Of a stretch of DNA of 8,394 nt, positions 1 through 5,501 are shown piece by piece (the first letter of the stretch is position 1; every line of letters begins with the position of its first letter). The translations under genes and the position numbers were made by a program. The DNA lies in the NCBI GenBank assembly GCA_030039105.1, contig JASHQO010000289.1, positions 1-8,394 on the forward strand, read 5' to 3'. The DNA is from Xanthobacteraceae bacterium (lineage in GTDB: Bacteria; Pseudomonadota; Alphaproteobacteria; Rhizobiales; Xanthobacteraceae). The notes beneath the pieces were generated by a model that worked only from the letters and a program-made list of their open reading frames with translations, did not search any database and was not told the origin of the DNA.

Positions 1-342
1 GCCGGCGCCGCCGCCCATCGCCGCGCCGTTGATGGCAGTGACAACCGGCTTGGCCAGTTGCGAGAACGCCCCGTGCAGCTTCGCCGTGATATCGGCGCGG
101 CGCTCGACCAGCGCCGCATTGGCCTCGGTCAGCGCCGCGAACTCCGACAAATCGGCGCCGGCGCAGAACGCGGGCCCGGCGCCGGTCAGCACGATCGCCC
201 GGACGGTCGCGGATTTGTCGGCGTCGCGCAGCGCCTCGAACAGCGCCTCGCTCAGCGTCAGGTTCAACGCATTGCGCTTCTCCGGGCGGTTCATGGTGAG
301 GACGCGCACCGCGCGCTGATCTTCGATCAGAAGCTCCGCCAT
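1..342 (-). CDS. Enoyl-CoA hydratase/isomerase family protein (partial, N-terminal 114 residues)
   Basis: This is the N-terminal part of a crotonase-fold protein; the C-terminus lies beyond the left edge. Crotonases act on acyl-CoA thioesters in the cytoplasm, typically hydrating 2-enoyl-CoA in beta-oxidation or in aromatic acid degradation. The visible part has the usual early segment with NRPEKRNAL (about residues 18-26), the first oxyanion-hole region FCAGADL (59-65), and the second oxyanion-hole region INGAAMGGGAG (104-114), where the window ends. The start is ATG at 340-342 followed by AELLIEDQRAVRVLTMNRP, which is the normal family beginning. Only a weak purine stretch precedes it. It is divergent from the universal stress protein gene, with 195 bp between the two starts. 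The catalytic Glu region is not in the window, so hydratase, isomerase and other crotonase activities cannot be told apart. Confidence 0.93.
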   Translation of the reverse strand, partial: MAELLIEDQRAVRVLTMNRPEKRNALNLTLSEALFEALRDADKSATVRAIVLTGAGPAFCAGADLSEFAALTEANAALVERRADITAKLHGAFSQLAKPVVTAINGAAMGGGAG

Positions 343-537
343 CGATTCCCCGCCCGCTTTCCAACATCGGCCCGGCCGCCGCCGGTTCCGGGCCCCATCG
401 ACGCGGCGATAAAGCGCGGTCGCCGCCCGGCAAGAGCTTGTCCGCCAGTCGCGCGGCAGTATGATTGCACGGTCACGTCGGCAGCAAGGGGCAAGTGGCC
501 CGCCGATTTCGGGGCCAAGGGCAAGTGGGGCGTGTGC
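343..537. promoter_or_regulatory. Divergent intergenic region with a spaced direct repeat
   Basis: This region separates the divergent enoyl-CoA hydratase and universal stress protein genes and must hold the start signals of both. Near the stress-protein end, AAGGGGCAAGTGG at 486-498 recurs as AAGGGCAAGTGG at 517-528, about 31 bp (three helical turns) apart. The second copy sits where the ribosome binding site of the stress protein would be. A regulator site is possible but is inference; I see no convincing -35/-10 pair. Confidence 0.3.
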
Positions 538-1380
538 ATGAAGACCATTCTCGTACCCACGGAACACAATGCGGCGATGGCATCGGCGCTCGATACGGCG
601 CTGCTGCTGGCGCAGAAATTCGCATCCTGCATCGAGGGCTTCGCGCTGCGTCCGGCGGTTGCCGACCTCGTCGCCATGGATCCCGATAGCGGACTGACCA
701 TGGTGGCGGTGAAGGAGAACGACGCCGAGATGGTGCGCCAGGCGGAAGACCTGTTCCGCGGCTTCATGAAGGAGCACCAGGTCCCGGCGCAGAGCGGCGC
801 GGCGCTGGCCACGCCGTCGTTCTCCTGGCTCGACTCGGCGCCGAGCGGCCACGACTTCGTCGGCAGCTACGGCCGCGTGTTCGACTGCATCGTGCTGGCG
901 CGGCCGGGCGACGAGTGGCAGAGCCCGTCGATGGTGACGCTCGAATCCGCGCTGTTCGAGAGCGGTCGCCCGGTGCTGATCGCGCCGCCGGCCTCGCCGC
1001 GCTCGCTGGCGACCAATGTGCTGATCGCGTGGAATTGCTCGACCGAGCAGGCGCGCACCACGGCGGACGCGATGCCGCTTTTGCGCCAGGCGCAGCGCAT
1101 CACCATCTGCACCGTCGAAGGCTCCACGGTTGCCGGGCCGAGCGGCGAGCGGATGGCCCATTCGCTGAAACTCAACGGCATCAACGCCGAGCCGATCACG
1201 CTGAAGCCGACCGGCAAGCGCAACGCCGGCGAGACGCTGCTCGCCAAGGCCGCCGAGCTCGGCTGCGACCTCATCGTCAAGGGCGCCTATACCCAGAGCC
1301 GGCTGCGCCAGATGATCTTCGGCGGCACCACGCGGCATATCCTCGCCAATGCCAAATTGCCCGTGCTGATGGCGCATTGA
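538..1380 (+). CDS. Universal stress protein, UspA family, tandem two-domain form
   Basis: A 280-residue cytoplasmic protein made of two UspA-like domains. Domain 1 (about 1-150) begins MKTILVPTEHN, the normal family start, and ends in RPVLIAPP, but lacks the nucleotide-binding glycine motif. Domain 2 (about 157-280) begins ATNVLIAWN and ends with KGAYTQSRLRQMIFGG followed by TTRHILANAKLPVLMAH. The classical ATP motif is G-2x-G-9x-G-(S/T). Here the first and last glycines are present (G249, G262, G263) but the second is Thr252, so ATP binding is uncertain. The same reading frame is open upstream to position 58, but homology begins only at 538, so ATG 538 is preferred. A GTG six bases upstream is in frame but crowds the GTGGGG ribosome-site-like stretch. 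The DoxX-like gene follows after 20 bp, so they are probably co-transcribed. Such proteins help survival under starvation, low oxygen or redox stress; the exact role here is unknown. Confidence 0.92.
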   Translation: MKTILVPTEHNAAMASALDTALLLAQKFASCIEGFALRPAVADLVAMDPDSGLTMVAVKENDAEMVRQAEDLFRGFMKEHQVPAQSGAALATPSFSWLDSAPSGHDFVGSYGRVFDCIVLARPGDEWQSPSMVTLESALFESGRPVLIAPPASPRSLATNVLIAWNCSTEQARTTADAMPLLRQAQRITICTVEGSTVAGPSGERMAHSLKLNGINAEPITLKPTGKRNAGETLLAKAAELGCDLIVKGAYTQSRLRQMIFGGTTRHILANAKLPVLMAH

Positions 1381-1400
1381 GCACGGCGCCGGCGTGCCCC

Positions 1401-1874
1401 ATGGGTGAACCGTCCCTGATCTTTCCGCAGCTCGCGCCGCTCTATCAGACGCTGGCGCCGATTTCCGAGGCGCTGCTGCGCGTCGTCGTCGGCCTATGGA
1501 TGGTGCCACACGGGCTGCGCATGACGTTCGGCTTGTTTCCCACCACCGGCCTGCCGCAGCGCAACGTGCACATGCTCGCCGTCGACCTCGACAAATGGGG
1601 CTATCGCCCCGGCTGGTTCTGGGCACCGTTGATCTCGGCGACCGAGCTGATCGCCGGGCCGATGCTGGCGCTCGGGCTGCTCACCCGCGCGGCCTGCGTG
1701 CCGCTGGCGCTGTTCCTGATCGTCACCAATATCGAGCGCTACAGGGTCGGCCGCTATTTCTGGAACAGGCTCGGCATGGAATACACGTTGATGTGGCTGG
1801 TCGCGACGCTCTATTTCCTGATCCACGGCGGCGGCCGCTATTCGCTCGATCACCTGATCGGCCGGGAATTCTAG
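1401..1874 (+). CDS. DoxX-like integral membrane protein
   Basis: A 157-residue inner-membrane protein with four predicted hydrophobic helices (about residues 21-37, 72-93, 97-113 and 127-142). The pattern SEALLRVVVGLWMVPHGLRM in helix 1, then ATELIAGPMLALGLLTR in helix 2 and a short fourth helix ending in HGGGRYSLD, is that of the DoxX/DoxD family. These proteins are small quinone- or redox-associated membrane proteins, often of unknown function. ATG 1401 is chosen because it keeps the full first helix and follows the upstream stop by 20 bp; there is no clear ribosome binding site before it, which fits translation coupled to the upstream stress-protein gene. Its TAG stop abuts a repeat element. 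Membership in the family is fairly sure; a redox partner is not indicated. Confidence 0.85.
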   Translation: MGEPSLIFPQLAPLYQTLAPISEALLRVVVGLWMVPHGLRMTFGLFPTTGLPQRNVHMLAVDLDKWGYRPGWFWAPLISATELIAGPMLALGLLTRAACVPLALFLIVTNIERYRVGRYFWNRLGMEYTLMWLVATLYFLIHGGGRYSLDHLIGREF

Positions 1875-1918
1875 GGCATGATCCGGAACAGTGGACACCG
1901 GTTTGCCGAGCAGACCAG
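1875..1918. repeat. Degenerate Rhizobiales-type extragenic palindrome (GGCATGATCCGGAA type)
   Basis: Immediately after the TAG of the DoxX-like gene the sequence reads GGCATGATCCGGAACAGTGG and then ACACCGGTTTGCCGAGCAGA. It has the shape of the CATGATCCGGAAAA...TTTTCCGAAAAGATCATG palindromes common between genes of Bradyrhizobium relatives, but the right arm has decayed. The inner CCGG/CCGG core remains. A better copy of the same family lies at 5148-5219. Family naming is from memory. Confidence 0.6.
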
Positions 1919-1935
1919 GCGCCAACGCAAACACT

Positions 1936-1940
1936 AGGAG
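1936..1940 (+). promoter_or_regulatory. Ribosome binding site supporting a GTG start
   Basis: AGGAG lies 6 bases before the GTG at 1947. This decides the start of the first hydrolase, because there is no ATG nearby and the protein homology (PFIDANGVSLHYE) begins exactly there. Confidence 0.75.
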
Positions 1941-1946
1941 ACTTGC

Positions 1947-2729
1947 GTGCCTTTCATCGACGCCAACGGCGTGAGCCTGCACTACGAGCTTTCCGGCACG
2001 CATGGCCCGTGCGTCGTGCTGCTGCACGAGCTCGGCGGCACGCTCAATTCGTGGGATAAGGTGGCGCCGCGGCTGGCGCAGCGTTGTCGCGTGCTGCGCT
2101 ACGATCAGCGCGGCTCCGGGCTGTCCGAGAAGGTGCGCAGCGAATTCACCAACGACATGCTGGTCGAAGATTTCGAGGCGCTGGCCAAGGCCGTCGCGCT
2201 GGCACCGCCGTACCATTTCGTCACTGTCGCGGCGGCCGCGACCCAGGCGCTGCGCTTCCTGGAACAGCATCCGGACCAAGTCGGATCGCTGACGCTGTGC
2301 AATCCGGCGCCCGGCGTCGACCCGAGCCGCGCCGCCGCGCTCGACCAGCGCGCCGCCTTCGCCATGCGCGAAGGCATGCGCGCCGCGCTGCCGACGACGC
2401 TGGATATTTCCTATCCGAAGACGCTCGGCGACCCCGCCGACTACGCCGCGTATCGCGGCCGCTACCTCGGCAACGATCCGGTCGGCTTCGGCTTTGGCTT
2501 CCGCGCGCTCGCCCGCACCAACATGCTGCACATGCTGCCGCAGGTGCGCTGCCCCACCATGGTGGTTGCCGGCCGCCACGACACGGTGCGGCCGCACGCC
2601 GGCACCGCCGACTTGGCCAAAAAGATTCCCGGCGCGCGCTTCGAGTTGATCGAGGCCGGGCACTTCATGCCGACGCAGCGGCCGCAGCCGCTGCTGGCGC
2701 TGCTGGAGGATTTCTTGCCGAAGACGTAG
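1947..2729 (+). CDS. Alpha/beta hydrolase-fold protein lacking the nucleophile serine (probable pseudoenzyme)
   Basis: A 260-residue alpha/beta hydrolase-fold protein with a GTG start. It resembles 3-oxoadipate enol-lactonase relatives: an oxyanion-loop segment LLHELGGTLNSWD (about 29-41), RVLRYDQRGSGLS (about 48-60), the acid position GRHD with Asp212, and the base position EAGHF with His239. The nucleophile elbow, normally G-x-S-x-G, reads V-T-V-A-A-A-A-T (residues 92-99), placing Ala95 where the paralogue at 2826 has Ser94. Reading frame and flanking homology (HF before; T/A-L-x(5)-HP after) are continuous on both sides, so a frameshift does not explain it. The protein may bind rather than hydrolyse a ligand, act as a subunit of the active paralogue, or use other chemistry. 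It has the same length as the downstream hydrolase and lies 96 bp before it, in line with tandem duplication and divergence. Confidence 0.9.
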   Translation: MPFIDANGVSLHYELSGTHGPCVVLLHELGGTLNSWDKVAPRLAQRCRVLRYDQRGSGLSEKVRSEFTNDMLVEDFEALAKAVALAPPYHFVTVAAAATQALRFLEQHPDQVGSLTLCNPAPGVDPSRAAALDQRAAFAMREGMRAALPTTLDISYPKTLGDPADYAAYRGRYLGNDPVGFGFGFRALARTNMLHMLPQVRCPTMVVAGRHDTVRPHAGTADLAKKIPGARFELIEAGHFMPTQRPQPLLALLEDFLPKT

Positions 2730-2805
2730 CCCGCATGGAGCGAAGCGTAATGCGGGATTGGGCACCCGCCGCATCGTTCCCGGATTTCGCTTCGCTCCAT
2801 CCGGG
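2730..2805. repeat. REP-like pair of hairpins between the two hydrolase genes
   Basis: Two related stem-loops start directly after the TAG of the first hydrolase. The first has CCCGCAT (2730-2736) pairing with ATGCGGG (2750-2756). The second has CCCGGAT (2779-2785) pairing with ATCCGGG (2799-2805). Their loops contain GGAGCGAAGCG and its near complement CGCTTCGCTCC, so the two units are also inverted copies of one another, as in a BIME. This TAGCCCGGATGGAGCGAAGCG-type element is familiar from intergenic regions of Bradyrhizobium relatives. It could protect transcript ends or weaken read-through within the operon; that is inference. Confidence 0.8.
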
Positions 2806-2825
2806 CGACAACAGAGGGAGCAGCC

Positions 2826-3608
2826 ATGAAAGTCAAAGCCAACGGCATCGACATCAACTATCGGATCGACGGCCCCGAGGGCGCGCCGTGGATCGTGTTT
2901 TCCAATTCGCTCGCCACCTCGACCGCGATGTGGGACGACCAGGCCGCGGCGCTGAAGGACAAATTCCGCGTGCTGCGCTACGACCAGCGCGGCCACGGCG
3001 GCACCGAGGTGGCGGCCGGCCGTTATGCCTTCGACACGCTGCTGGCCGACGCGCTCGGCTTGATGGACGCGCTGTCGATCGGGAAGGCGCATTTCGGCGG
3101 CCTCTCCATGGGCGGCGCCACGGCGCTCGGGCTCGCCGAGTGCCATCCCGAGCGCTTCAACCGCATCATCGTCTGCGACTCGCCGTGCCAGTCGACGCCG
3201 CAGTCGACCCAGCAGTGGAACGAGCGCATCGCGATCGCGCAATCGAAGGGCATCGAGGCGCTGGTCGAGCCGACGGTGACGCGCTGGTTTCCGGCGGAGA
3301 CGGTGGCCAAGAACCCGCCGCATCTCGACAAGATCCGCGCCATGTTCCGCGCCACGCCGGTCAACGGCTTCATCGGCTGCGCGGCCGCGCTCGCCGACCA
3401 CGACTACGCCGGCGCGGTCGCCGGCGTGAAGCATCCGGTGCTGTTCATCTGCGGCGAGAAGGATGCCCCGGCGCCGGCCATGCGCAAGCTTCACGAAAAG
3501 CTTAACGGCTCGCGCTATGTCGAGCTGCCCGGCGCCGGCCACATCTCCAACATGGACCGGCCGGCCGAATTCACCAAGGCGATCCGCGATTTCATTTCCA
3601 CGAGCTGA
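2826..3608 (+). CDS. Alpha/beta hydrolase, 3-oxoadipate enol-lactonase (PcaD)-like
   Basis: A 260-residue cytoplasmic alpha/beta hydrolase. The oxyanion segment IVFSNSLATSTAMWD (about 24-38) is the one typical of PcaD-type enol-lactonases. RVLRYDQRGHGGTE follows at about 48-61. The full triad is visible: Ser94 in the elbow GLSMGG, Asp213 in GEKDAPAP, and His239 in GAGHISNMDRP. PcaD hydrolyses 3-oxoadipate enol-lactone in the beta-ketoadipate pathway, but no other pca gene is seen here. Its position just before a ring-cleaving cupin suggests that it opens a lactone or similar product from that enzyme. ATG 2826 is preceded by AGGGAG at 2815-2820. It forms a tandem pair with the nucleophile-less hydrolase upstream. 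The hydrolase call is firm; the substrate is inferred. Confidence 0.92.
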   Translation: MKVKANGIDINYRIDGPEGAPWIVFSNSLATSTAMWDDQAAALKDKFRVLRYDQRGHGGTEVAAGRYAFDTLLADALGLMDALSIGKAHFGGLSMGGATALGLAECHPERFNRIIVCDSPCQSTPQSTQQWNERIAIAQSKGIEALVEPTVTRWFPAETVAKNPPHLDKIRAMFRATPVNGFIGCAAALADHDYAGAVAGVKHPVLFICGEKDAPAPAMRKLHEKLNGSRYVELPGAGHISNMDRPAEFTKAIRDFISTS

Positions 3609-3707
3609 CGGCCGGCTCGGCGCCGTCATTGATCCGGCGCAAATCCCGGCCGGCGCCGGCTATGCCTTTTCGCCGGGGTGGGCAGCGCAGCGCGCGTTCC
3701 GGCCACG

Positions 3708-3735
3708 TTGCAAACGGCCCTGGAGAAGCTATACG
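3708..3735 (+). promoter_or_regulatory. Possible sigma-70-like promoter before the dioxygenase gene
   Basis: In the 174-bp gap before the cupin gene, TTGCAA (3708-3713) and TATACG (3730-3735) are separated by 16 bp. Each box matches the consensus at four of six positions. It could give the dioxygenase its own transcription start. In such GC-rich DNA a TATA core is uncommon, but the match is weak. Confidence 0.3.
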
Positions 3736-3769
3736 TCAGGGCAAAGGCACGCGAGCGCCCTCGTATTTC

Positions 3770-3775
3770 AAGGAG
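3770..3775 (+). promoter_or_regulatory. Strong ribosome binding site of the cupin dioxygenase
   Basis: AAGGAG lies 7 bases before ATG 3783. It decides the start over the open extension that runs upstream to 3678 in the same frame, which has no family-like residues. Confidence 0.8.
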
Positions 3776-3782
3776 AAAACGC

Positions 3783-5000
3783 ATGGCTACGGTGACCATG
3801 AAGGCCCCTGCCCCGGGCGGGCTTTCCAACAAAGCGCGCGAGTTGATGGAGGCCATCAACACCGAAGCCGGCAAGCACCAGGTCTGGATCCGCACCCAAG
3901 CCAATGCGCCGGCGCAGCGGCCGTGGTTCAGCGAGACGAGCGGCGAAGGCTCCGGCCAGCTCGGCACCGGCCGCGTTGCCGTCAACCAGATGAAGACCTC
4001 GCCCTTCATGTGGAAGTGGAACGAGTATTCCGGCTACCTCAAGCAGATTTCCGAAATCGCCAGCAAGGCCGACGTGTCCCCGATCGAATTTGCCGACCGG
4101 CAAAGCATCCTGCTCCTTAATCCCGGCCTCAACGGCCGCCTGCAGGTCACCAACACCATCCGCTGCGCCATCTCGATCTACAATCCGGGCGACGTCGCGC
4201 CGGTGCACCTGCACTCGCCGAATGCCAGCCGCACCATCCTGTCCGACAAGGGCGGCTACACCGTGGTCGAGGGCGAGCGCGTCACCGCCAATCGCGGCGA
4301 CCTGATCCTCACCCCGAACGGCACCTGGCACGACCACGGCAACGATTCCAACGAGCCGTGCATCTGGATCGACACGCTCGACTGGCCGCTGATGGAATTC
4401 CTCGACGCCGCCTGGGTCGACCACAACATGCCGGGCGCGCAAGGCAACACCAACGTGCAGGCCGTCAGCGTCGAGGAAGGCTATTCGCGCCACCTCTACG
4501 GCCATGGCGGCCTCAAGCCGACCTTCGTCGCGCATCAGCGCGGCGTCGGCCACGCGCCGTCGCCGCTGTTCCATTTCCGCGGCGAGGACGTCAAGGACAT
4601 GCTGCACAGCCTGCGCAAGGAAAAAGGCGACCCGTACGAAGGCCTCAAGCTCGACTTCGTCAACCCGGTGACCGGCGAGCCGGTGTTCAAGACGCTGAAC
4701 TACTCGGCGCAACTCCTGCGCCCCGGCGAGGAGACCGAGCTCAAGCGCGAGACCGCCGGCACCTACTATGTGTGCATCGAAGGCACCGGCGTCACCGAGG
4801 TCGGCGGCAAGCGCTTCGAATGGGGCCACAACGATCTGTGGGTGGTGCCGAACTTCCTGTGGCGCCGCCATATCAATACCGGCAAGACCGACGCCGTGAT
4901 CTATTCGGTGTCGGACGCGGCGCTGATGCAGAACATCGGCCAGTACTACGCCCAAGGCCGCGACAAGCGCGGCAAGGTGACCGAGCTGACGCTGCAGTAA
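3783..5000 (+). CDS. Bicupin ring-cleavage dioxygenase, gentisate/salicylate 1,2-dioxygenase family
   Basis: A 405-residue cytoplasmic bicupin. Family members use Fe(II) and O2 to split the ring of a hydroxybenzoate next to its carboxyl group. The N-terminal cupin holds the metal site: VHLH (His142, His144) and WHDHGN (His183). His185, Arg150 and Asp197 line up with residues reported as substrate-binding in salicylate 1,2-dioxygenase (His162, Arg127, Asp174 by my alignment from memory). LILTPNGTWHDHGN is highly typical. The C-terminal cupin (about 315-390, LRPGEETELKRETAGTYYV then NDLWVVPNFLWRRHIN) has no HxH, so only one iron site is expected. At 405 residues it is longer than common gentisate dioxygenases (about 345-375), with an extended N-terminus. 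It follows two PcaD-like hydrolases, a setting consistent with ring cleavage followed by lactone hydrolysis. Gentisate, salicylate, a nitrosalicylate or a naphthoate are all possible substrates. Confidence 0.88.
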   Translation: MATVTMKAPAPGGLSNKARELMEAINTEAGKHQVWIRTQANAPAQRPWFSETSGEGSGQLGTGRVAVNQMKTSPFMWKWNEYSGYLKQISEIASKADVSPIEFADRQSILLLNPGLNGRLQVTNTIRCAISIYNPGDVAPVHLHSPNASRTILSDKGGYTVVEGERVTANRGDLILTPNGTWHDHGNDSNEPCIWIDTLDWPLMEFLDAAWVDHNMPGAQGNTNVQAVSVEEGYSRHLYGHGGLKPTFVAHQRGVGHAPSPLFHFRGEDVKDMLHSLRKEKGDPYEGLKLDFVNPVTGEPVFKTLNYSAQLLRPGEETELKRETAGTYYVCIEGTGVTEVGGKRFEWGHNDLWVVPNFLWRRHINTGKTDAVIYSVSDAALMQNIGQYYAQGRDKRGKVTELTLQ

Positions 5001-5027
5001 ACTTTCGATCGGCCGACCCAAAACGTC

Positions 5028-5056
5028 ATCGGAGCGCGGGCACCCCGCGCTCCGAT
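5028..5056 (+). terminator. Strong hairpin downstream of the dioxygenase gene, terminator-like
   Basis: ATCGGAGCGCGGG (5028-5040) is a perfect 13-bp complement of CCCGCGCTCCGAT (5044-5056), with a CAC loop. It begins 27 bp after the TAA stop. It lacks a proper T-run (TGTCGTCTC follows), so it may act with Rho, or mainly stabilise the 3' end of the message. A second, weaker inverted repeat (GGGCGGGA 5088-5095 with TCCCGCCC 5117-5124) follows. Confidence 0.6.
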
Positions 5057-5147
5057 TGTCGTCTCAGCGATGGTCGACCGCCATCTCGGGCGGGACGAGT
5101 TTTGGCCGAACCGTCATCCCGCCCTGCCGCCCTGGCCTTTTGCTTGC

Positions 5148-5219
5148 GCACGATCTTTTCCGAAAACCGGCTGCCATCCTCGGATCAAAGTCCGAGGACC
5201 GGCTTTTTCGGGATCATGC
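5148..5219. repeat. Rhizobiales-type long palindromic element at convergent gene ends
   Basis: Nested inverted repeat. The outer arms are GCACGATCTTTTCCGAAAA (5148-5166, then CCGG) and the complement of GCATGATCCCGAAAAAGCCGG (5199-5219). The inner hairpin is CCTCGGA (5178-5184), loop TCAAAG, and TCCGAGG (5191-5197). The right arm ends one base before the TAA of the PsiF-repeat gene (minus strand). It could serve as a two-way transcript end between the convergent dioxygenase and PsiF genes. This palindrome class is widespread between genes of Bradyrhizobium relatives. Confidence 0.75.
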
Positions 5220-5220
5220 T

Positions 5221-5472
5221 TTATTGCGCCGGCGCGTTGCCGCCGTTCTTCTTGCACGCCGCCCGGAACTTCTTCCGTGCCTTGCCATGCAAGCCCTTGG
5301 CGGTGGCCTGGTCGGAGCAGGATTTCGAGATCGCCTTCTTCTGGTCGGCGGTCAGTTTCGCCGGCGCCGCCGGCTGAGCGGCCGGCGCCGTCGATGGCGC
5401 CGGGGCCTGCGCGAGCGCGGCTCCGGCCCCGATCATGAGCGAAACCGCCGCACCAATGACAAACCGCATCAT
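5221..5472 (-). CDS. Small secreted PsiF-repeat protein
   Basis: An 83-residue precursor. A signal peptide (MMRFVIGAAVSLMIGAGAALA, with an ALA cleavage site near residue 21) is followed by an Ala/Pro-rich linker (about 22-38) and one PsiF-type repeat. In that repeat, SCSDQATAKGLHGKARKKFR ends close to a second Cys (C52 and C73). The repeat is named after E. coli PsiF, a protein induced by phosphate starvation whose function is unknown; E. coli PsiF has two repeats, here there is one. The mature protein is basic and probably periplasmic, with the two cysteines likely to pair. The start has AAGGAG at 5479-5484, 6 bases upstream of the first of two adjacent ATGs. It follows the Cys-repeat gene by 29 bp on the same strand, so the two are probably co-transcribed. 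Confidence 0.82.
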   Translation of the reverse strand: MMRFVIGAAVSLMIGAGAALAQAPAPSTAPAAQPAAPAKLTADQKKAISKSCSDQATAKGLHGKARKKFRAACKKNGGNAPAQ

Positions 5473-5501
5473 GCTTTGCTCCTTACCGATGCGCTACGGA
5501 T

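Noticed and set aside
58..537. N-terminal extension of the universal stress protein
   Set aside because: The frame is open, but it covers the opposite-strand enoyl-CoA hydratase start and has no stress-protein features; homology starts at 538.
2730..2805. CRISPR-like or mobile element origin for the hairpin pair
   Set aside because: Only two inverted units, with no regular spacers, no cas gene and no transposase in the window; the pattern fits a dispersed extragenic repeat.
1494..3629. Very long open frame (711 codons) on the minus strand
   Set aside because: It lies antisense to the DoxX-like gene and both hydrolases, which have clear homology. The translation is Arg/Ala/His-rich and low in motifs, as expected for the antisense of GC-rich codons.
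3649..3660. 12-bp perfect palindrome GCCGGCGCCGGC
   Set aside because: GC-only palindromes of this size are expected by chance in DNA this rich in GC; no second site or spacing supports an operator.
3678..3782. Upstream extension of the dioxygenase
   Set aside because: The AAGGAG at 3770-3775 and the family-like N-terminus support ATG 3783; the extension has no matching residues.
3768..5021. Long minus-strand open frame (417 codons) opposite the dioxygenase
   Set aside because: It is a complementary-frame shadow of the cupin gene, with no recognisable motifs and no ribosome site.
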